A stretch of DNA of 64,000 bases from Paraconiothyrium sp. Pb-2020 (GCA_022419385.1 JAJUBI010000006.1:2666001-2730000); one strand, 5' to 3'; numbered from the stretch's first letter, positions 45,133-56,959 are shown. Translations and numbers: made by a program. Notes: generated from the sequence alone by a model not told the origin.

Positions 45133-46808
45133 ATGTTGGACGTGTGAGTGTTCCAGAAACCCACGGAAATGTCGTTATGCGGAATGGAAGGCATTGAGGA
45201 AACGTACTGACATGGAGGGGTAAACAGTAACGACTTCATCGCCGAGCGCGGCGGCAACCCTGAGAAGATCCGGGAGTCGCAGCGCAAGCGGTATGCGAAC
45301 GTCGAGATCGTGGACGAGATCATACAGGATTTCGAGGATCACAGGAAGAGTACGCGCCCCTGCGAGCTTACAGACAGCGTCGCACACGACCACATGTAGA
45401 AATTAGAATTGGGAGGGGCACACGGCTGACACTGGCCTGAACAGCACAATATGCGGCGACGCAGATCGGTAGCACCATAAATGGTCTCCAGAAGCAGGTG
45501 GGACAGAAGAAGAAGGCCAAGGAGAACGCAGACGACCTGCTCAAAGAGATGGCCGACCTGAAGAAGCAAAAGGCTGCAAAGGAGGATGAGGCAGCAGAGA
45601 AGCTCGCCAAACTGACCATCAAGGTCAAGACCGTCGGCAACTACGTACACCCGGACGTCCCCGTGTCCGACAATGAAGACAACAACGCGATCCTCAAGAC
45701 ATACTCGCCCGACGGCAAGAAGCCCGAATTCAACGCAAATGGCATCCCGCACCACGGCGTGCTCGCACGGCTCAACGGCTACGATCCGGAGCGCGGCGTC
45801 AAGATCGTCGGCCACCGCGGCTACTGTCTCATAGGCTACGGTCTCTTTCTCAATATGGCGCTCATTAATTACGGCCTCGAGTTCCTCTTCAACAAGGGCT
45901 ACACACCCAACCAGCCACCATTCTTCATGCTACGCGACCAGATGGCCAAGACGGCGCAGCTTTCAGATTTCGACGAGGAGCTATACAAGGTCACCGAGAG
46001 CAAGGACAAGCCGGAGACGGATAAGTACCTGATTGCTACGTCTGAGCAGCCGATCTCCGCCCTGCACTCGGAGGAGTGGCTTGGTACGGCGGATCTGCCG
46101 ATTAAGTATGCGGGATATTCGACCAACTTCCGAAAAGAGGCTGGCTCTCACGGCAAGGACGCCTGGGGTATCTTCCGTATCCACCAGTTCGAGAAGGTCG
46201 AGCAATTCCTTATTACGCAGCCTGAGAAGAGCTGGGAGGCGTTTGAGCAGATGCTGGAGACGTCTGAAGAGTTCTACCAGAGCTTGGGATTGTCGTACCA
46301 GGTCGTTGGTATCGTGAGCGGCGCACTGAGTGCGTATTTATCATCTCGTGGAATGGATCTAGGTGCTAATGGAAAATAGACAACGCTGCCTCTATGAAGC
46401 GCGACCTCGAAGCCTGGTTCCCGGTCACCGGCGGCGGCGAGTACAAGGAGCTCGTGTCGTGCTCCAACTGCACAGACTACCAGACGCGCGAGCTGGAAAT
46501 CCGCTTTGGTACGCCTCTCATTCTCTACTAACTTACCCTCTACCATCACTAATTCATGATTGGTAGGCGTCAAGAAACAAACTTCCACCCGCAAAGAGTA
46601 TGTTCATGCCCTGAACGGCACCCTCACTGCCACCGAGCGCACTTTGTGCTGCCTGCTCGAGAACTTCCAAACACCCGAGGGTTTCAACGTGCCCAAGGTA
46701 CTGCAGAAATACATCCCTGGCCAGCCCGAGTTCTTGCCGTTCGTCAAGGAGTGGAAGCCTACCAAGGACGAGACCAAGATTCCCGAGAGGCCGAAGGAGG
46801 CGAAATAG
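45133..46808 (+). CDS. SES1: Cytosolic seryl-tRNA synthetase
   Basis: Five exons: 45133-45143 (11 bases), 45228-45349, 45445-46329, 46380-46508 and 46567-46808, introns 84, 95, 50 and 58 bases, 462 residues. The N-terminal tRNA-binding coiled coil is visible (QKKKAKENADDLLKEMADLK). Class II motif 2 is FRKEAGSHGKDAWGIFRIHQ with QFEKVEQF. Motif 3 is NGTLTATERTLCCLLENFQ. The protein lacks a mitochondrial presequence and has the lysine-rich C-terminal tail (KPTKDETKIPERPKEAK) of the cytosolic enzyme. It charges tRNA-Ser with serine. Motif 3 reads TLTATERT where most eukaryotes have TLCATTRT; the key arginine is kept. The gene is convergent with the histidine kinase gene. Confidence 0.95.
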
Positions 46809-47427
46809 GGAAAAGATGCGTTTGAGGATTGACGATTTGTCTGCAACCGTGCGTAAGAAGGCTTGGTATAGGAAGGAATATGGAGAGGAAGGGTGTGAGT
46901 GGCGTGGGGATGATATACCAGTGATCGGGCTGTAGTCCAGATAACCTAAAAAAAAGCTCGTACTTCCCAGAAAGCCCCAGTCATCCATGTCTCGCACGAG
47001 ACCGCGGTTGGGGAATCAATCCAGGCAGCTCCAATCTCTTTGCTGGATAACTTCTTCCCGGCGCAACGACGGCCTTTCGCAAACTACCTTTTGGTCATGT
47101 CTTGACAACACGGATAGAGAGCCATTAATTTTTAACAGTGAACTAATAGAAATCACTTCGAAACTTGAGAATCCCAAGTTCGCAGAGACAAACATTAACG
47201 CAGGATTATCATCAGTTCATGACAAATGGGGGATATACTGCGACGCATCCAATGCCCACTGGTAATCCTTCAGTCCAACGCTTTTCTCCTACGTCGCCCG
47301 GAAATGCAAATAAGTCCATAACTCATGATACAAGTACAAAGCATCCTTCCTCTTACCCATCCTCATGCGCGCCGTAACGGCATCCATGCATCACTCCTTG
47401 CCTCCCTCTCCCCTCCCTCTACTCTCC
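46809..47427. other. Convergent 3' region between SES1 and the histidine kinase gene
   Basis: About 620 bases between facing stop codons. No gene or repeat recognised. Confidence 0.4.
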
Positions 47428-50400
47428 CTATTCTTTTGCGCCCTTGCTCGTCGCTGTTTCATTCTTCCCTGTCCCTCTCTCGCTCTTCGGTAGCAGACTA
47501 TTTATCTTACTCACAAGATCCTCTACTTTGAACGGTTTAGAAATGATAGAGTCCATGCCCGCGGCGAGCATGCTCTTCGTCTGCGCTTCCCGCACGTTGG
47601 CCGAGACACCGAGGATGGGCGAGTACCCCGCCTTGCCATCATTCTGGAGCTCGCGGATCTCCGTGGTCGCGGCGTTGCCATCTTTGATGGGCATTTCCTG
47701 TTGAGCGGGTGTCAGTCGGCGCAGTGAAGAAGAGGAGGAGGAGGAGGAGGAGGGGAGAGACGAAGAAAAGAGGAGGATATACCTGATCCATAAGGATGCA
47801 GTCGAAGAAATTTCTCGGCCCGCCTTCATCGGGTGGATGTTGCCCGCGTTCAGCGACAGCGTCGATGGCCTCTTGGCCGTTGTTCGCTACAAAGACCTGT
47901 AAGGTGTCATTGGGGTCCTAGAGACCAAATGTTAGAAATGATCCCCGTTTAACACTTACCTCGAAACCCTTGCCCTGCAGCTGCCGTCTCAGCACTTTTT
48001 GGTTGATGAGGTTGTCTTCGACCAAGAGGAGGGTGCTGCGGGTGTTAGATGGTTCCTGCGAGTCTGATCGAGAGCGATCGGCTGAATGTAGTTCTTGCCT
48101 CTTCGTCTCGCCGAGATGAAGATCTGGGAGGCGGTCTTCAATGTCTTTAGTAAAGGAGGAGCGGCGCTCTTGAACTTTGTTAGCTACACTCTCAGTTTCT
48201 TGATAGCGTTCGTCTTGCGTGGAGTTGGGATGCGCTTCTGGGTGATATTCTGTGGGCGGGTTCCTCAGCGTTTCGTTCATACCCATCTCATCTGAGTTGA
48301 TGCCGCCACTACTAGTGAGGGTATTCATGGATGGTCTTTGGGGATCTTGCGTCCCGTTTTTCTTAGCTTTATCTGGGGCGCCCGGATTATTTTCTGTTTC
48401 CTTGATTCGTTGAAGGTTCGAATTGGCACGGGTGAACGATGGTCTCGGTGTTTGCGACCGCTGCTGTGCGCTGGACGACTCTGATGAACGTGTACTCAGT
48501 GACGGCCGACTTTCCCCGGGACTGCCAGTCAGGCGGCGGACCTTGAAGTAGAAACCGAAAGTTGAGCCTTCGCCACTTCTACTTGAAACCCCAATGTCCC
48601 CACCATGCAATTGGCATACTGCGACAGTTAGCTTGGTGGCTGGCAAGGAAGGGGATCGATGCCCATACGTTTGCGCGAAATGAAGAGGCCCAGGCCAGAA
48701 CCTCCGTACTTCTCTTGCGTCTTTGGAGTAGCTTGCCTAGGTGATGCATTAGTACTTGCAACTCATGTGGGTGAAGTAATCGCGCTATACCTAAACCTCT
48801 CGAAGAGCTTAGCCTGGCCTTCTCTGCTGATGCCAATGCCCGTATCTTTAACTGCGACCATCAGATACATGACAGACCCGTTGCCCCACTCTGAAGTCAT
48901 GGTGGAATCGATATGAAAAGCCTCTTCATCCTTGCTGAAGAATATTACATTAGGCGGATAGGATGTTGGTCGTTCATTGGAAGCACCCATTGACACTGTT
49001 ATTTGTCGGTCGCCGTCTTTCTTGGCTGTGAACTTAATGGCGTTCGTGATGAGATTGACCAGAACCTGTTTCATACGGTTGCAGTCGGCGATGACTTCGT
49101 CTATTTTCATGTCATCGTACGAGTAGTCCATAGCATAATGGAACTTGATGCCTTTGGCTTTGAATTCCGAGTTGAAAACTTTCAGGGCTCGCGAAAATTC
49201 CCATTTTGGCTTGACCTCCCTAGGGACCAACGACAGCATCATAGAATCTAATTTCGAAAAGGACAAAATGTCGTCAACGAGGGTATTCTGGTGCGATACA
49301 CAAAGAAGGATCGTATCGGCAGCGTCCAGAATGTCGTCGATTTGTTGTTTGATATCGTCATGTTCAGTGCCGATATCGCGTGCTACCTCTTTAACCTCTT
49401 CCGCAAGATGTAGAACGGCGCTTAGCGGGTTTCTGATTTCGTGGGATACCATGTCGATGAAGCGTTCCTGCTGCTGTTTCCGCTCCTGGGCCTCGACAGC
49501 TGCCTTTTCTTGGGCAATCTCAGCCTGCTTGATCTCGGTAATATCCACAACCGCACATATGAAGCCGGCCTCAGGGTCGTCGCTCAACGGTCGGAAGAGA
49601 AATAGTCTCCATTCACCTTCTTCACCTTGGGCATCGGCGGCGCACCGGAACTCGATACGTAATTCTTCGCGGGTGGAGAAAGCCCGGCGATACGCGCCCA
49701 GGACACGTTCGTAGTCCTGAGGGTGTATACTTTCTGGCCATGCGCGGAACTCATTCTGTCCTTTGTTCGTGGTAAGCTTGAAGAAGCCGTCATTGACAAA
49801 GATGGCTTCGGCCTCCTTGTCCAGAATGGCAAGGCCATTGGGAAGGAGTTCTGCGAACTTTGCGAAGAGCTGCGTCTGCTGTGCGTCGCCCTGATTTTGC
49901 GCTCCGCGAGAGTTTTGTTGTTGGGAGGCGGAATCCTTTGTCCGCCTTGCAGCTTTTGTGTTCAGGTCGTCGTTGGCAGAGCGTTCCTGGGAGTGATGCG
50001 AATTGACTCGTTCAGTTTGCGAAGAGGCAGAGTGTTTGTTCTTTTGCGGTCTATGTGAAGCCAGATCGTCCACTTTGGAAAAGTCCAAGTATCTGTCCCC
50101 CACTCCACTTCCAAGCAGCTGTGCAAGCACCCCCTGGCGCTCTCCATTCTCATCGATGATGGTGCTGACTAAGATCTGGGACTCTGCGCGGTGGTCGGGA
50201 GCATGCTTGAGGAAAAATCTACAGGCTGGTCCAAGTCAGAGAATGGAAGCTGGCGACGGGCCATGGCACTGCTTGCTTACCTACCTTGCACGTACGTCCT
50301 CGAACCGGCGCGCGCAGGGCAGAGAGCGCCTCCTCCGAGTACGTTTCGCCTGCGCGGGAGCCCTGACCGTCCAGGTCGCCGCGCGCTTTAGCCCAGGCGA

Positions 50401-50667
50401 GGTTGTGGACTATGGAGAGGTCCTTGCCCCAGAAAATGGCGGCGCAGTGGGGGATGGGGAGGATGCATGAGTTGACGAGCACTTTGAGGGCAGTGGGCCA
50501 GGTGTCGCGCTTGCCGAGTGCTGAATCTGCCCTGGATGTATATCATAAGCCGATGCCGCAGGTCAGGGCGGTTGTTGGGTTGCTCACCAGTCCTTGCGGT
50601 CAAGGTTTTCCAGATTCAGATCGTATACCGGCAGGCCCGCGGCGGTGAGCTTGTCAAGGTTCTCCAT
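47428..50667 (-). CDS. Hybrid histidine kinase with two PAS-type domains
   Basis: Seven exons on minus: 50667-50588, 50531-50281, 50225-48791, 48736-48669, 48618-47960, about 47897-47783 and 47697-47428. The product is about 955 residues. Order: N-terminal PAS-like module (LGKRDTWPTALKVLVNSC, CAAIFWGKDLSIVHNLAWA), disordered Gln/Ser linker, PAS (LLPNGLAILDKEAEAIFVND), HisKA with phosphohistidine in DMVSHEIRNPLSAVLHL, HATPase (NRMKQVLVNLITNAIKF, DTGIGIS, GGSGLGLFISRK), linker, and a receiver domain (LLVEDNLINQKVLRRQL, phospho-Asp in CILMDQEMP, Lys in SKPFKVEDL). It would sense a signal through PAS and feed the fungal His-Asp phosphorelay. In the receiver, one extra T near 47880 breaks the frame between VFVAN and NGQEAID. 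A splice acceptor at TAG (exon from 47887) restores the frame but drops a beta strand. Confidence 0.82.
47731..47753. repeat. GGA microsatellite inside a histidine kinase intron
   Basis: A run of about seven GAG/GGA units lies in the intron between the last two coding exons of the histidine kinase; on the coding strand it is a TCC-rich polypyrimidine tract close to the splice acceptor. Confidence 0.8.
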
Positions 50668-51120
50668 GGCGCGGGGGCAGGGCGCCGTGGAGGCTAGGAA
50701 GGATGCTCAGCGGGCAGCGGGCAGCGGGAGGGGAGGGGATCGCGGGGCCACCGCCGTGCGGCATCGCGATTGTTTTGTATGGCGCAAAGCGCCGTTGTCC
50801 ACCATCATCGATCTCTCAGTGACGTAATGCCCGCCTGCCCTGCCTGTGTGCCTGTCAAAAGCGTGCTCAACGCGTGCCTGGAGGCTTTCAGGGTCTGGCC
50901 ACAATGATCGCCGCGCTTGCGCCCATTAAGCTGTGGGCATGGCAATTTGCTGTGCCGTACGGCGTTTTGCGGAATCCCCATAGCCCTAAACCTCGCTGAT
51001 CGCTTCCCTCTGCCGACCCACACACCCCCCGCCCGCCCGGGGCCCGCCGTCTTGACTGTCTGTGTGCATCGGAACGATCAGCTGAACAACGCCGGCCAGG
51101 CTGTCGACTTACCACGCGCC
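50668..51120. promoter_or_regulatory. Divergent promoter between histidine kinase and F-box genes
   Basis: 453 bases between divergent start codons; GC-rich with C-runs near 51025-51045. No specific operator identified. Confidence 0.45.
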
Positions 51121-52604
51121 ATGTCGCACATGAAAGCCCCCGAAACTGTCGTTGAGCTCGCTCCCGAGCTGCTGGAGCTCATCCTGTCGTATCTCAGGCC
51201 GCAGGAGCTCGTCAGATTCGGGGCAACTTGCCGACGTGCACACGACTTCATCAATTCCACCAACCAACTGTTGTGGAAAGAAACCTTTTTGCAGGTGTTT
51301 GACGATCCGAAACATGTATGGGGAGCTCTCGTTCCTACTGCCCGCGCCCACAATCAGCCCCGCGAGGCGCTTTGGGACTGGCACCGTGAACTTGTGCGCC
51401 GCGCAGAGGCCTACAATCTCGTCGTGGAAGCTGACCGGGACACGCTCGCTCCTGAGATAGACAATGTCGCCGCCACTCTGCTCGACATTCAATACACTGC
51501 GTCCTGCGCAAGTACCGACGAGACTGGCTCCCCCGTATCTCTGAATATCATCTATCTGAACCGCCTGGTGCAGAGGGCACCGCACTTTGACTCCATCGTG
51601 CACGACTTCAGCAGACATCCTTCTTCGCTGTCAGTCCCTCGAGACTTGAAAATGGATCTGGATCGACCCGTCACTCGCTCCATGTTAACACGAGTCGCGC
51701 CGGAGTGTGCCAGCCGCCTTCATGTGCGTAGCCTCTTTTACCACCTTTACCTTGGTTGACTTGTTGTCAGATAATCTATGGCCCTACTGAGAGGGAAGAA
51801 GACTCGACTGCGGCCAAGGCCGCTGCAAGAGCTATCGTGTACGACTGGAATGTAACGAGCGAGGACGCCGAATACGGTCCGTTTCAAAAGGATGGTTCGG
51901 GCGCAGTGAACTGGCAGTCCGTGGAGGCTATCAGCTCCTTGATGCATCGTATTTTCGATACGGCACTCAAGGCGTATCATTTGCACCCAACGGGTTTCGA
52001 CGTCCATGTGCCCCGCAAGCAACCGATAGACGCCGCCGTTCCCCTTGATTGGGCAGGAGTCACGGGCACCTGGGCGGGCACTTACGCCTTTCTAGACTAT
52101 CGTGCGCTCGTTCATTATAATTTTGCTCATAACTTGGAACATCCTCTGGATCTAGGAAACTACGAAGAAGCATGTGGTGATCTAATGCGCCTGGATCTCG
52201 AACTCGACGAGTCGGGGAAGTTGGAGAACGATGAACGGCTGCAGTCTGACTTGCCACATTGCGAGGACCTTCCAAAACTGCATTTTGAAGGTACATCGAC
52301 CAGACAGGCGACCGAGCGACCCTCGATAGGCGTGAGAGGAGTTGCATGTCTTGTTCCTGGCGGACGAGAGGTGCGCTGGCGGATTATCATCAGGTAGATT
52401 CGCCTTGTACCCTCTTTGACACCTGTCGCTAATAATTACAGATACGCGGATGCAGATCAGTGGCAGCTGGAAGGAGTGCAACCCAGTGGTATACGATCTG
52501 GAGGTATATATGGACTTTGGAGCCACGTAGATCATGACGACCACGGTCCCATGGGTCCATTCTATTATGCCCCATGCGCGATTACTGAATTCTCCTTCGA
52601 ATAG
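51121..52604 (+). CDS. F-box protein
   Basis: Three exons: 51121-51723, 51771-52393 and 52442-52604 (introns 47 and 48 bases), 462 residues. The F-box is at about residues 10-55 (VVELAPELLELILSYLRPQE, LVRFGATCRRAHDFI, LLWKETFLQVF). The remainder lacks visible leucine-rich or WD repeats. Conserved-looking C-terminal segments include GVTGTWAGTYAFLDYRAL, GVRGVACLVPGGREVRWRII and SGGIYGLWSHVDHDDHGPMG, probably a beta-rich substrate domain found in ascomycete F-box proteins. It should recruit targets to an SCF ubiquitin ligase through Skp1; the target is unknown. An upstream continuation of the frame before 51121 is leader sequence. The stop lies only 15 bases from the stop of the opposing MFS gene. 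Confidence 0.82.
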
Positions 52605-52619
52605 GCAACGAACAGTCGT

Positions 52620-54210
52620 CTACTCCATCGCTTTCCCTCTCTTCCTCAAGCTCTCGCCATATCGCCAGATGACATAAGGGGCTGGAATTCCGAACAAGAT
52701 CGCAATCCCGGCAAGGGCAGTGTTCCCGAGCCCGTACCCAAGTGAATCGTAAAGTTTCGGGGCGAATATGGGGAAACCGAACGCGAATATGTTTCGGGGA
52801 AGTTGTGCTGCGGCGGCTCCTGACGCTGTATAGTCTAAATATGCCTCGATGACGTAGGATTGCACAGCGGTGGTGCTTAGGATGTAGCCGCATCCGAGTA
52901 GTACGGCCCCTACAAACACAATCAACATCAGCGTCTATTGCTTCGCCGGCCGTCTTACCAATGTCAACCACGATCCAGTGCAGCCGTTGCTGGGCTGCCC
53001 AGCCATATATCAGGAGACCAACTGGTAACAACAGTGTTCCCGGAATCATGAGCGGTACGCGATTCTCGGGACACGCCCCTCCGTTTCTTGCCTTCAGACG
53101 ACCCCATATTGCATCCATCGCCGACCACTCTATGAGCAAGGCACTCAGGCAACCTGTCACAATGGCAAAGTAATGAAGACCGCTTGCAGTGTGCGATTGC
53201 TGGTACCGCTCGATCCACATGTTTGCGAACGTCGCATGGACGATATACAACAGGCCGAATTGATATCCCATCAAAAATGCTGCGAGCTGGATGACCGGTT
53301 GTGTGGCCAGCATAATCGTTGGCCGCAACGTGGTGATCTTCAAACGAGTTGCGATCGTCATGCTTGATAGGTCTTTCTCCGCGTAGAACGGCTTGCCCGT
53401 CTCCTTTCTCAATCGCGCCGCTTTTCGGGATAGCAGAGTATGCTCATGCGTCTCGGGGAGGAACAGTGCAAACAAGATGACTAGAAGAGCGGCGAAAATA
53501 GACAAACTGTAGAAGAGCCATCGCCAACTCACCTGTTGCACCATAACGCCGCCTACGATGGGACCTATCGCAGGACCCAGCAGAGGCAGGAAACTTCTGA
53601 CAGCTGTTGACTTTCCTCGCTCGTCCGAGTTGAAGCAGTCCGCTACGATAGCACCGGACACCTTCTATCCTATCAACCGATATACCTCACAAGCATCAGA
53701 CGGGATTATACTCACAGCAAACTCCGCACTCGCCCCCAACCCGGCCATCAGCCTTCCCGTGATCAATAAGCCCCTCCCCTTACTCAAACCACACAAGGTA
53801 TTCCACAGTAAATACCAGCTCCCACCAACGATCCAAATCACCCTTCTCCCCCAAATTTCACTGCACGGCGCGAGAACCATCGGCCCAAACGCAAAGGCCA
53901 GAATGTAGATGGATAAAGCCATTGATGCCTCTGCTTGGGATATGTGCAGATCAGAACCAATGGCGTCGAGAGCGGGGGCTAACATTGGGCCGGACATAAG
54001 GGTTACGAGGCCGCCGAGGGAGGTTAGGAGGGTGGTGGCCCATTTGCGGGAGGCGGACCAGTTGTAGGGGTTCGATAGATCGGATGGGCCATCCCATGAA
54101 ACAATGATATTTGTTGTTTGTTCGATGGAGGTGGTGTCTGTCACAAGAGCTCCTTTTTCAAGTTCGGGTATGTTCGGTGTTTCAACATGGACTACATCTA
54201 TGGCACCCAT
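52620..54210 (-). CDS. MFS exporter, DHA1 type (multidrug/polyamine family)
   Basis: Three exons on minus: 54210-53716, 53661-52959 and 52909-52620 (introns 54 and 49 bases), 495 residues. The start MGAIDVVHVETPNIPELEKG precedes the usual cytoplasmic NPYNWSASRKW segment before transmembrane helix 1. The MFS signature between helices 2 and 3 is LAPCSEIWGRRVIWIVGGSW. The antiporter motif C-like region is LGPAIGPIVGGVMVQQVSWRW. About 12 hydrophobic segments can be counted. Members of this DHA1 subgroup (Tpo1, Flu1 and toxin exporters) extrude drugs, polyamines or metabolites at the plasma membrane by proton antiport; the substrate here is unknown. It is transcribed divergently from a Zn2Cys6 regulator, which suggests a local control pair. 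Confidence 0.88.
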
Positions 54211-54653
54211 GTTGAATCTTTGTGCACATACATGGTGCGCGAGGCTCTCCCTTTATGTTTTATATGATTTTATGATTCATTGAGATACGCATAGTTGCCA
54301 GATTGTGTAGCTTTTCTCCGAATTCAATACTTTTCTCCGCGGCTTTCGACCTCAATAACTCCATCGCTCTTCTGCAGCCTACGCTTGTTTCGTTCTAGGC
54401 AAGAGCAACACTTCATTGGGCACTTCATTGGTTATACAGCTCTATGTCTGCTTATCAGATCGATTGATAAAAGCCGTAGTTTCCCTTGCTACTCGGACAT
54501 ATTCGATGTATGTCCGAGTCACACCTTCTGAAAGCGGCTAGTTTGTCTTCTCCCAGATCCTTTCAAGTACACAGCGCTCCCCAGATTTCTCCGAGCAATT
54601 GTAAATGTGCGAGCCGCCGACCTTGTCAGATATATTTTCGCCGGCGACTAGTG
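54211..54653. promoter_or_regulatory. Divergent promoter of the MFS exporter and Zn2Cys6 regulator
   Basis: 443 bases between start codons. It contains an A/T-rich part near the MFS start (TTTATATGATTTTATGATTC at about 54258) and a perfect inverted repeat described separately. CCGCGG occurs near 54337, another possible zinc-cluster half-site pair. Confidence 0.6.
54492..54520. promoter_or_regulatory. Perfect inverted repeat with CGG/CCG half-sites (candidate operator)
   Basis: The arms ACTCGGACATA and TATGTCCGAGT are exact reverse complements separated by seven bases (TTCGATG). CGG in the left arm and CCG in the right arm are 17 bases apart. Zn2Cys6 dimers usually bind inverted, everted or direct CGG triplets with fixed spacing. 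The site is about 134 bases before the regulator ATG and 282 before the exporter ATG. Binding by the adjacent regulator is inference. Confidence 0.65.
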
Positions 54654-56959
54654 ATGGAAGTCCGAAAGCGGAAACAGCGCGCCATCTTGTCGTGTAACGA
54701 CTGCCGTCGCCGTAAACTCAAGTGTGACCGTGAGCTGCCTTGTAATCGATGCACAGGCGGAGGATACCCGGAGAAATGTGCATATAACTTTGTTGAAGGA
54801 CATTGCGAAGCTGAAAAGACACCAAAGCGTTTTCGCCCTTTTTCATCGCACACTTTACAATATGAGAGTAGGGAGCTGGAGGCAGCGTCCAATGACCGGA
54901 TTGGTGATCTAGAACGACAGGTTCAAGAGCTTAAAGAGACCGTAAGGTCGCTAAGATATAAATACGAAGGCGCAGGAGGCGACCGGGAAGAGGATGTAGA
55001 CGTGAGTGATAGTGGGGATTGTGAGGCTTCAGTTGGATTGTTCAAAGGTAAAGCGTATCGTACGTTCTACTATGGACCGACTAGTCCTGTCACTATCGTT
55101 GCTCACGTACGTTTTTCATCTATTCTCACTCTCTGCTTGAGACAACCCATCATTAAGGAAAGCTAAGACAGTCCTCACTAAAGCTCGCACAGTTCCCCAA
55201 CCTCCGACCCTTCATGAAACAAGTCTTCATCGGCTCTACCCTCCAAAAGCTCCGACAAGACACCAAAGCGCAAGAAGACCGCGCTCGCTTAAAGCAAGCC
55301 GCTGCGCGCGTTCTTACCGTACCGGACCTACGTGGTCTACTCCCAGATAAAGAAACGGTGGATAAGGGTGTGAAGACCTATTTTGCAACCTTCGAGACCA
55401 CGTACCGTATTCTTCATGCTCCGACCTTCTGGACCGCGTACGCGAATTATTGGGATGGATTTCATGAGCCGAATTCGGACTTGGATGCAATAATTCTTGC
55501 CATATTGGCGTGTACACTATGCACCTCTACGCACGAAACACCTCGGTACAACGTCAACGGGTCCTCTTTCCGCAGTCAGGCCGTTCTTTGGCTCAGGGCT
55601 TGTGAGGCCTGGCTGAAACGGCAGAGTAATAAGAGGAGAAGTCTTGCTAGCGTGCAGGTGAGGTTACTGAGGCTTCTCGCGCTGAGCACCACGTGCCTGA
55701 AGACGAAGGAGTACTACCAGGAGGTGCAGTCGCAGATCGCATTCATGGTTTCTTCGGGTTTCCACAGGGATCCGAGGATTTTAGGATCGAGATGCTCAGC
55801 TTTCGAGGCGGAAATGAGACGAAGGCTTTGGGCAACGGCGATGGAGTTGGAGATCCAGGCCAGTATCGACAAAGGTGGGGAATCTCGATATCAATTGAGA
55901 CTATCGTGGCTAATGGACTGGGAAGGAACGTCATCGACGCTTTCGAGTCTGCAGTATGACTGCGCAGCGCCACGCAACATCAACGATCTAGACCTTCAGC
56001 GCGACATGAAGGATCTCATCGACCCCCTTCCATGTGGAACCTTCACAAACGTTTCCTACCTCGTCTGCTCCCTACGCTCACTTCCCCTTCGCGCAAAGCT
56101 CTGTGCCACCGCCAATTCATTCCAATCCCCGCCCTCATTCGCTGATACTCTCCAATTCGAGCAGGACATCCAAACCGCCCTCGACGACCTCCCTCACTGG
56201 ACCGATCCGCGAGCTTTGATGGCCTCGGCACTTCTAGAGCTGCAGCTCCGCCAATTCCTCATCATTATCCACCAGCCACTCACACTGCACACCTTAACCC
56301 AGAACAAGGATCGACCGGACCCCTCCAAAATCTATGCAACAACTACTACCCTTTCCGCGGCTGAGTCCATGATAACCTTGCACACTGCGCTCCTCAATAC
56401 TTCACCTGCAAACTTCGCCCTCACTTGTCTCCGCCTCGACTACCTCCGTGCCGCTTTGCTCGTAGCCCACATCGCGTACCACTCTACCTCTCCATTCATC
56501 ACACGCATCGCAAGACCTGTTTTCGAAGCCACGGCCACAGCAAGTTTGAAATTGCTGGAAGAGAGGAGTATGAGGCCTGGCAGAGGAAATCATCATTATT
56601 GGTATCTAAGCGCGGCGATTAGTCTGGTGGGTATACGGTTTGCAGAAGCGGACGGGAAGGGAGAAGAAGAGAAACAGGACCTGATGAGGGAGGCGACTGA
56701 TAGGGTGTGTGCGCTTCTGTATAGGGTATTGGCGCTGCAGGATGAACAAGGAGAGGGAATGCCTAATGAGGTTATATTGGGCGATTCTGGCGCTATAGTG
56801 AATTCTATGCGGACACCGGCGTCGATGGTGGAACCAGGCTTTGGGGTTGATACGGGGAGCTTCCAGAGTATGGAGGGATGGGACGGCCAGGGCACGTGGG
56901 GTTTGGACGATTTCTGGTTCCTGGGGGACTTAGACGGGGGAATAGGAGCAGAGGTCTGA
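54654..56959 (+). CDS. Zn2Cys6 transcription factor
   Basis: Exons 54654-55106 and 55193-56959 (86-base intron), up to 739 residues. The DNA-binding cluster is at residues 14-42: CNDCRRRKLKCDRELPCNRC then C after TGGGYPEK, preceded by basic KRKQRAIL. A coiled-coil dimerisation stretch follows (RIGDLERQVQELKETVRSLR). The middle region matches the fungal-specific transcription factor domain (YFATFETTYRILHAPTFWTA, FEAEMRRRLWATAMELEIQA, YDCAAPRNINDLDL). Bases 55875-55925 look like a second, in-frame 51-base intron (GTGGGG donor, CTAAT branch); removing it restores DKGTSSTLSSLQYDC, closer to relatives. The acidic, Gly-rich tail could be an activation region. The gene diverges from the MFS exporter and probably regulates it. 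Confidence 0.88.

Noticed and set aside
50281..50300. Suspected frameshift in the first PAS-like domain of the histidine kinase
   Set aside because: Using the GTAAGC donor after 50281 and the CAG acceptor before 50225 joins the exons in frame, so no frameshift is needed.
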